The notes beneath the pieces are model-generated. The model was not told where the DNA came from, did not search any database, and saw nothing but the letters and a program-made list of their open reading frames with translations. A DNA stretch of 64,000 nucleotides, taken from contig CAWIOU010000023.1 of the NCBI GenBank assembly GCA_963837805.1, positions 1 to 64,000 on the forward strand, in the 5' to 3' direction. Source of the stretch: Bog-756 sp963837805. Lineage in GTDB: Bacteria; Actinomycetota; Acidimicrobiia; Acidimicrobiales; RAAP-2. Made by a program: the position numbers and the translations under genes. This document shows positions 59,646 through 64,000 of this stretch, piece by piece; positions within the stretch are counted from its first letter, which is position 1; every line of letters begins with the position of its first letter.

Positions 59646-59974
59646 CCCGTCCCCGATCGGCTCGGCCCGGGGCGTCCGTCGTGCCGGCGGCCGAACGGGC
59701 CGACATCACCACCCGACCGTCGGCCACCCGCACCCCCTCGGAGCGGAGGAGGCCGGCCTGCTCGTGCTCGTGGCCGGGCACCAGCCGGCCGGTGCTGGTC
59801 ACCACCCGCCACCAGGGAAGGTCCGGACTGCCCCGGGACAGGAGCGAGCCGACGGCCCGGGCGGCACCGGGATAGCCCGGCCTCGAGGGCCACTTCGCCG
59901 TAGGTCATCACCGTCCCCGCGTCGAGCTGTCCGAGCACCCGGCGCACGTCGTCTTCGAACTCCTGAAGCGCCAC
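59626..59974 (-). CDS. Alkyltransferase-like (MGMT-fold) protein without catalytic Cys, one frameshift
   Basis: GTG 59974 gives MALQEFEDDVRRVLGQLDAGTVMTYGEVALEAG. After removal of one G near 59876 it reads YPGAARAVGSLLSRGSPDLPWWRVVTSTGRLVPGHEHEQAGLLRSEGVRV and ends at 59626. The active-site PCHR of O6-alkylguanine transferases is PWWR here, so alkyl transfer is excluded. Such ATL proteins bind O6-alkylguanine and hand the lesion to nucleotide excision repair. About 116 residues when repaired. Confidence 0.78.
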
Positions 59975-60004
59975 CGCAATTCCCTCCTGGCTCGGCCGAA
60001 GCCC

Positions 60005-61105
60005 TCAAGCCGTCGGCACCTGCTGGGTGATGCAATGGATGTTCCCGCCGCCGAGCAGGATCTCCCGACCGGGGACACCCTCGACCCGCCGACCCGGGAA
60101 TTCCTCCCGCAGCAGCTCGGTGACCGTACTGTCGTATCGGTCGTCAAGCAGCGGATGGACGACGACCGAATTGCCGATGTAGAAATTCACGTACGAGCCG
60201 GCCAACCGACCGCCGGCCACCCGGGGTCGGGCGAACTCGCTGCCGTCGACTCCCCAGACCTCATCGGCGGTGGCGGTGAGCGGACCCGGTGACGGCAGGA
60301 GGCCGACCTCCAACCGGCGCCCCCGGGCATCGGTCGCCGATTCCAGCACCTGGCGCGCCTCGGCGGAGATCTCCGTCTGGGGATCGCCGACCTGGTCGCT
60401 CCACGACAGGAGGACCCGGCCGGGACGGGTGAAGCAGGCCAGGTTGTCGATGTGGCCGTCGGTCTCGTCTCCGAAGACGCCGCAAGGGAGCCAGATCACC
60501 TTCTCGACCCCCAGGTAGGCGCCGAGCCGGGATTCGATGTCGGCCCGGGACAGCGAAGGATTGCGATTGGGGTTGAGCAGGCACTCCTCGGTGGTGAGGC
60601 AGGTGCCCTCGCCGTCGACGTGCACCGAGCCGCCTTCGAGGACGAACGGTGCTCGGTAGCGGGACGAGTCCTCGAGCTCGCACACCTTGGCCGCCACCAG
60701 GTCGTCCTCGGCCCACGGGAAGTAGAGGCCGCCGTCGAGACCCCCCCAGGCGTTGAACTCCCAGTCCACTCCCCTCCGCTGGCGGGCGGATCGGTTCACC
60801 ACGAAGGTCGGGCCGGTATCCCGCGCCCAGGCGTCGTCGGTGCTCATCTCGACCACCCCTACCGACGGCGACAGCGAGGACCGGGCATGTTCCCACTGGC
60901 CGGCGGAGACGAGCACGGTGACCGGCTCGCTGAGGGCGATAGCTTCGGCGACGCCGGAGTAGGCGGCCTGTGCCGGCTTGGCTCCCAGCCGCCAATTGTC
61001 GGGGCGTTCGGGCCAGATGAGGTAGCAGCGCTCGTGTGCCTCCCATTCGGCCGGCATGTGGAAGCCGTCGGCGGACGGGGTCGAGTCGAGCGTGCGGGAG
61101 GGCAA
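60005..61105 (-). CDS. aguA: Agmatine deiminase
   Basis: The 366-residue protein has the peptidyl-arginine-deiminase fold: STPSADGFHMPAEWEAHERCYLIWPERPDNWR, STDDAWARDTGPTFVV, GGLDGGLYFPW, VLEGGSVHVDGEG, DETDGHIDNLACFTRPG and the nucleophile in GGGNIHCITQQ (Cys about 359). It turns agmatine into N-carbamoylputrescine. A TTG start at 61105 is supported by AGGAG nine bases upstream; ATG 61057 is too far in. It is divergent from aguB, giving the complete two-step route from agmatine to putrescine. Confidence 0.92.
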   Translation of the reverse strand: MPSRTLDSTPSADGFHMPAEWEAHERCYLIWPERPDNWRLGAKPAQAAYSGVAEAIALSEPVTVLVSAGQWEHARSSLSPSVGVVEMSTDDAWARDTGPTFVVNRSARQRRGVDWEFNAWGGLDGGLYFPWAEDDLVAAKVCELEDSSRYRAPFVLEGGSVHVDGEGTCLTTEECLLNPNRNPSLSRADIESRLGAYLGVEKVIWLPCGVFGDETDGHIDNLACFTRPGRVLLSWSDQVGDPQTEISAEARQVLESATDARGRRLEVGLLPSPGPLTATADEVWGVDGSEFARPRVAGGRLAGSYVNFYIGNSVVVHPLLDDRYDSTVTELLREEFPGRRVEGVPGREILLGGGNIHCITQQVPTA

Positions 61106-61258
61106 CGAGACGGTCTCCTGACTCAGCGGCGCCGGTGCGCAGGCATCCTAATCCGAGGACGAAACCGGTAGGCTCTCCGCGGCGGCCGGGCGCTTCGGCT
61201 CCGCCGGTGCCTCCGCCCCGAACCGGCCGGTGCCGAACGTCTGAATCAGGGACATGCG

Positions 61259-62107
61259 ATGACCGTGCGACTGGCAGTGATCCAACAGGCATTCGGCGAC
61301 GACAGGCAGGAGAACCGCGACGGCACGGTGTCGGCCATCGCCGATGCGGTGGCCGCCGGCGCCGACATCGTCCTGCCCCCCGAGCTCTTCGAGGGGCGCT
61401 ACTTCCCCCAACACGAACGCCAGGAATTCTTCTCGTGGGCCACCGCCGCCGACGAGAACCCCGCCGTCATCGCCGTTCAGAAGGCGACGGCGGCCACCGG
61501 GGCCGTCGTTCCGGTGTCGTTCTTCGAGGCCGCGCCCCCCGTCTATTTCAACTCGGTGGCCATCGTCGAGGACGGAACGGTGCTCGGCGTCTATCGGAAG
61601 GCCCACATCCCCGACGGCCCGGGCTACGAGGAGAAGTTCTACTTCAGCCCGGGCAACACCGGGTTCAGGACGTGGTCGACCCGTCACGGACGGATCGGTG
61701 TGGGCATCTGCTGGGACCAGTGGTTTCCGGAGGCGGCGCGGGCGATGGCCCTGCAGGGCGCGGACCTCCTCCTCTATCCGACCGCCATCGGGAGTGAGGT
61801 GGGGAGCCAGGCCGACAACGACACCGCCGACATGTGGCGGCGGGCGATGGACGGGCACGCGGTCTGCAATCACGTTCCGGTGGCCGCGGCCAACCGCATC
61901 GGAACTGAGGAGGAGCTCACCTTCTACGGATCGTCTTTCGTCGTCGACCATCGGGGCCGGCCACTGGCCGAAGCGGGCCGGGACGGCGTGGAGACGATCT
62001 ACGCCGAACTGGACTTCGCCCGGGCGGCGGCGGACCGTGCCGGCTGGGGCCTCTTCCGCGATCGGCGACCCGACCTCTACGGTGGCATCAGCGCGACGAC
62101 ATCGTGA
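61259..62107 (+). CDS. aguB: N-carbamoylputrescine amidase
   Basis: The 282-residue nitrilase-fold protein has the full Glu-Lys-Cys triad: PPELFEGRYF (Glu42), YRKAHIPD (Lys114) and GICWDQWFPEAARA (Cys151). FEGRYFPQ and CWDQWFPE are diagnostic of AguB rather than of other carbamoyl amidases. It releases putrescine, CO2 and ammonia. AGGGA lies upstream of ATG 61259. The stop overlaps the GTG of the following MFS gene (GTGA), so transport is coupled. Confidence 0.93.
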   Translation: MTVRLAVIQQAFGDDRQENRDGTVSAIADAVAAGADIVLPPELFEGRYFPQHERQEFFSWATAADENPAVIAVQKATAATGAVVPVSFFEAAPPVYFNSVAIVEDGTVLGVYRKAHIPDGPGYEEKFYFSPGNTGFRTWSTRHGRIGVGICWDQWFPEAARAMALQGADLLLYPTAIGSEVGSQADNDTADMWRRAMDGHAVCNHVPVAAANRIGTEEELTFYGSSFVVDHRGRPLAEAGRDGVETIYAELDFARAAADRAGWGLFRDRRPDLYGGISATTS

Positions 62108-63258
62108 ACCTGCGCCCCGTCGGATGGGTCTTCGTGCTCTTCGGCATCTTCTGGGGCGGCTGGGCGGTGGCGGCCGTCGATGTCGAGCGGTCCCTGCACC
62201 TCTCGACGGGAGGCTTCGGCCTCCTCCTCTCGCTGGCGCTGGTGGGTGCGGCCACCTCGAATGCGGTGGGCGGCCCGCTGTGCGAGCGGTTCGGGACCGG
62301 CCGGGTGCTCGGAACGGCGCTGCTGGCTTGGTCGGTGGTCCTCGCCCTCGGCGCCGGGGTGCGGGTGCCGGTGGCCATGGAGCTGCTGATCATCGTCATG
62401 GTGGCCACCGCCGGCCTCATCGACATCGCCATCAACGTGGCCGCCACTGCGGCACTGGCGGACCGGCCGGGGCGGCTGGTCGCCTTCCATGCCCGGTTCA
62501 ACGGAGGGGCGGCGGCGGGAGCCGCGCTCACCGGGGTCCTCCTGGGAGTGGGCGCGTCGTGGCGCTGGCTGTGGATCGGCGTCGCCGTCGTCGCCGTCGG
62601 GCTGGGGGTGGTGTGCGGGCGGGCCAGACTTCCCGCCGGTGACCCGGGCGACCAGGTGCCGCTCGGAGGCACGTTCGCGCTGCTCCGCCGCGAACACCTC
62701 CTGTTGGTGGCGGGAGCCTTCGCGCTGGCCGCCATGGTCGAAGGCGGGATCGAACTCTGGGGCGTGCTGTTCCTGCGGACCTACCTCTCGTCGGGTCTCC
62801 TGATCGGGGCGGGAGGCGCCGTGCTCGGCTATTCGGTCGCCGCCCTGGCCCGGTTCACGCTGGGGCCCACCGTCGGCAGCAAGGGCTCGGGGCGGGGCGT
62901 GATGCTCGGGGCGGGCGCCGCCGCCGTCGGCGTGGCCGTGCTGGCGACGGCGGGGACGGCGGTGTTCGCCGCCATCGGCCTGGTCCTGGCCGCCGGGGGC
63001 ATCTCGATGTGCTGGCCCCTCCTCCTGGCCCAGGCCGGGGCGGGTCGCTCCCGGGCCGGAGCGGTGGTCGGTGCCGTGTCGGCCGTCGGCTACCTCGGCC
63101 TGGTCATGGGACCGGCGGTGGTCGGATGGGTGGCCGAGGCGATCGGCCTGCGGGCCGCCCTCGGAGTGCTCGGTGCCGCCGCCGTCATCGTCGCCCTCGT
63201 CCCCACCCGATCGAAGAGCTTCTCCCCACCGGCGTCACTCCCGCGACCGGTGCGGTGA
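62104..63258 (+). CDS. MFS transporter, about 12 TM, linked to agmatine catabolism
   Basis: GTG 62104 overlaps the aguB stop. The 384-residue protein has about twelve helices, with WAVAAVDVERSLHLSTGGFGLLLSLALVGAATSNAVGGPLCERFGTGRVLG (A-motif-like loop) and AFHARFNGGAAAGAALTG resembling FucP/YbjJ-type MFS members. Through its position it may carry agmatine, putrescine or a related polyamine; this is inferred only from operon coupling. Its end overlaps the amidase end by 24 bases. Confidence 0.83.
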   Translation: MNLRPVGWVFVLFGIFWGGWAVAAVDVERSLHLSTGGFGLLLSLALVGAATSNAVGGPLCERFGTGRVLGTALLAWSVVLALGAGVRVPVAMELLIIVMVATAGLIDIAINVAATAALADRPGRLVAFHARFNGGAAAGAALTGVLLGVGASWRWLWIGVAVVAVGLGVVCGRARLPAGDPGDQVPLGGTFALLRREHLLLVAGAFALAAMVEGGIELWGVLFLRTYLSSGLLIGAGGAVLGYSVAALARFTLGPTVGSKGSGRGVMLGAGAAAVGVAVLATAGTAVFAAIGLVLAAGGISMCWPLLLAQAGAGRSRAGAVVGAVSAVGYLGLVMGPAVVGWVAEAIGLRAALGVLGAAAVIVALVPTRSKSFSPPASLPRPVR

Positions 63259-64000
63259 ACCCGGGGCCACCATCGGCCAGGCCCACTCCCGCTCGGCCAC
63301 CAGGGCCACATCCAACAGGAGCTGTTCGTGATGATGGGCGGACAGGACCTGCAGGCCGACGGGAAGACCGTCGACCAGTCCGGCGGGGATGCTGACCGCG
63401 GGACTGCCGTTGAGGTTCGACGGCGCGGTGAGGGCGGCACTGTTCATGATGGCGCGTGAGAAGCCGAGCTCGTGGATGAGGTCGGCGCCGGGGATGGTGG
63501 AGGGCGGCGGCCCTTCGGCGGCGAAGGCCACGTCGGGATTGCTCGAGCACATGACCACGTCGGCTTGGGCGAAGAGATCGGCCATCGCCTCGTTGAGCTG
63601 ACGGCGGTACGACTCGATGGAGGCCGCCTTCTCCAACGTGTACCGCTCCATGGCCGCCCGGAGCCCGGCCTTCATCTCCCTCGACAGCTCGTCCACCCGA
63701 TCGGGATAGGCGCTCCCCAGATCGGCGACGAAACCGACCTGTCCGGCCATGGCCCATTGGCCGCGCAGCGGAGGGAGGGCCGGGTGGGCATCGACGATCC
63801 GCAGTCCCGCCCTCCGGGCCAGGTCCTCGGCCATGGACGCCACCTGGTCGGCCACCTCACCCCGCACCCGGGCGATGCCCAGGTCGGGAAGGATGGCCAC
63901 CGTCCTCCCGGCCAGGTCGATGGTTCCCAGCCCCGCCTCCCATCCGTCGACCCGGGGCAGGCTGAGCGGATCGCGCTGGTCGAATCCGTTGCCCGAGTCG
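63235..64000 (-). CDS. Amidase-family enzyme, C-terminal part (5' truncated by window edge)
   Basis: The frame is open from the window end (DSGNGFDQRDPLSLPRVDGWEAG) to the stop at 63235, about 255 residues. Seen: GFDQRDPLSLP after the catalytic core, VAILPDLGIARV, and the C-terminal SALTAPSNLNGSPAVSIPAGLVDGLPVGLQVLSAHHHEQLLLDVALVAE, typical of amidase-signature proteins. The Ser-Ser-Lys catalytic part lies outside the window. It could be an amidase of agmatine-related amides or a generic one. Confidence 0.87.
   Translation of the reverse strand, partial: DSGNGFDQRDPLSLPRVDGWEAGLGTIDLAGRTVAILPDLGIARVRGEVADQVASMAEDLARRAGLRIVDAHPALPPLRGQWAMAGQVGFVADLGSAYPDRVDELSREMKAGLRAAMERYTLEKAASIESYRRQLNEAMADLFAQADVVMCSSNPDVAFAAEGPPPSTIPGADLIHELGFSRAIMNSAALTAPSNLNGSPAVSIPAGLVDGLPVGLQVLSAHHHEQLLLDVALVAEREWAWPMVAPGSPHRSRE

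Noticed and set aside
785..59880. Programmed +1 frameshifting as a genome-wide device
   Set aside because: The sites share no slippery codon, stop or stimulatory element; most are homopolymer-type single-base gains.
61254..61262. Two-codon ORF (ATG CGA TGA) overlapping aguB as another leaderless coupler
   Set aside because: No TANNNT box at the right distance, and AGGGA upstream of aguB explains its translation.
1..64000. tRNA, rRNA, CRISPR, transposase or phage genes
   Set aside because: All gaps over 150 bases were read on both strands; none shows a cloverleaf with CCA-type acceptor, regular spacer repeats, or DDE/integrase motifs.

Overview
This is a high-GC (about 70%) bacterial chromosome segment packed with short intergenic gaps, many GTG starts and frequent ATGA/GTGA stop-start overlaps. 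The gene content (an F420-type LLM oxidoreductase, WS/DGAT wax-ester/triacylglycerol synthase, actinobacterial HelD helicase, a TIGR03085-like protein, PPi-type phosphofructokinase, PPK2, a G1 peptidase carrying GGVFSFGDA-like repeats) points to Actinomycetota. Class Acidimicrobiia or a near relative is my best guess; that placement is inference. I see no tRNA, rRNA, CRISPR array, insertion sequence or prophage. The window looks like ordinary chromosome rather than an island.

Layout. 0-8 kb: 3' end of an SDR gene, a DMT-type permease, a secreted G1 peptidase with C-terminal repeats, an ABC exporter, PPi-phosphofructokinase and an AhpD-like protein. 7.8-11 kb: an overlapping LLM oxidoreductase / DUF1214 / sulfotransferase operon. 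11-16.4 kb: a GH4 glycosidase divergent from a sugar kinase and an APH(3')-like kinase, then lumazine synthase (RibH2 type) divergent from a TetR regulator, then PRPP synthetase. 16.4-24.4 kb: HelD, a TetR/MFS efflux divergon with clear operators, PPK2, a 2'-5' RNA ligase and an AidB-like acyl-CoA dehydrogenase. 24.5-33.5 kb: a membrane PAS-GGDEF-EAL protein, a stretch of frameshifted genes (26.6-29.1 kb), lipoproteins, a flippase-like protein, acetolactate synthase and small proteins. 33.6-41.4 kb: a WS/DGAT and cNMP-binding/patatin operon, an N-acyl-amino-acid deacylase, a stand-alone cNMP-binding protein behind tandem dyads, and a nitroreductase. 41.4-46.4 kb: a long inverted repeat, a GlcD plus TPP-enzyme operon, an MFS exporter and a small membrane protein. 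46.5-64 kb: PAS-GGDEF cyclase, K+ channel, phosphoribosyltransferase, cNMP-binding/thioredoxin-reductase fusion, DUF5996, DHFR, a serine hydrolase, a thioesterase/MFS divergon, PspA, tandem DUF202 proteins, an alkyltransferase-like protein, the agmatine deiminase / N-carbamoylputrescine amidase divergon with an MFS transporter, and the start of an amidase.

Recurring themes. (1) At least a dozen genes have a TANNNT box 6-8 bases before the annotated start, so leaderless transcription looks common and can decide start codons. (2) Second-messenger and nucleotide signalling is well represented: two GGDEF proteins, each with an RxxD inhibition site, and three cNMP-binding-domain proteins. (3) Phosphate-currency enzymes recur (PPi-PFK, PPK2). 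(4) About nineteen single-base frameshifts interrupt otherwise well-preserved genes. Nearly all need one extra base removed, so I read them mainly as sequencing or assembly errors, though local gene decay at 27-29 kb cannot be excluded.
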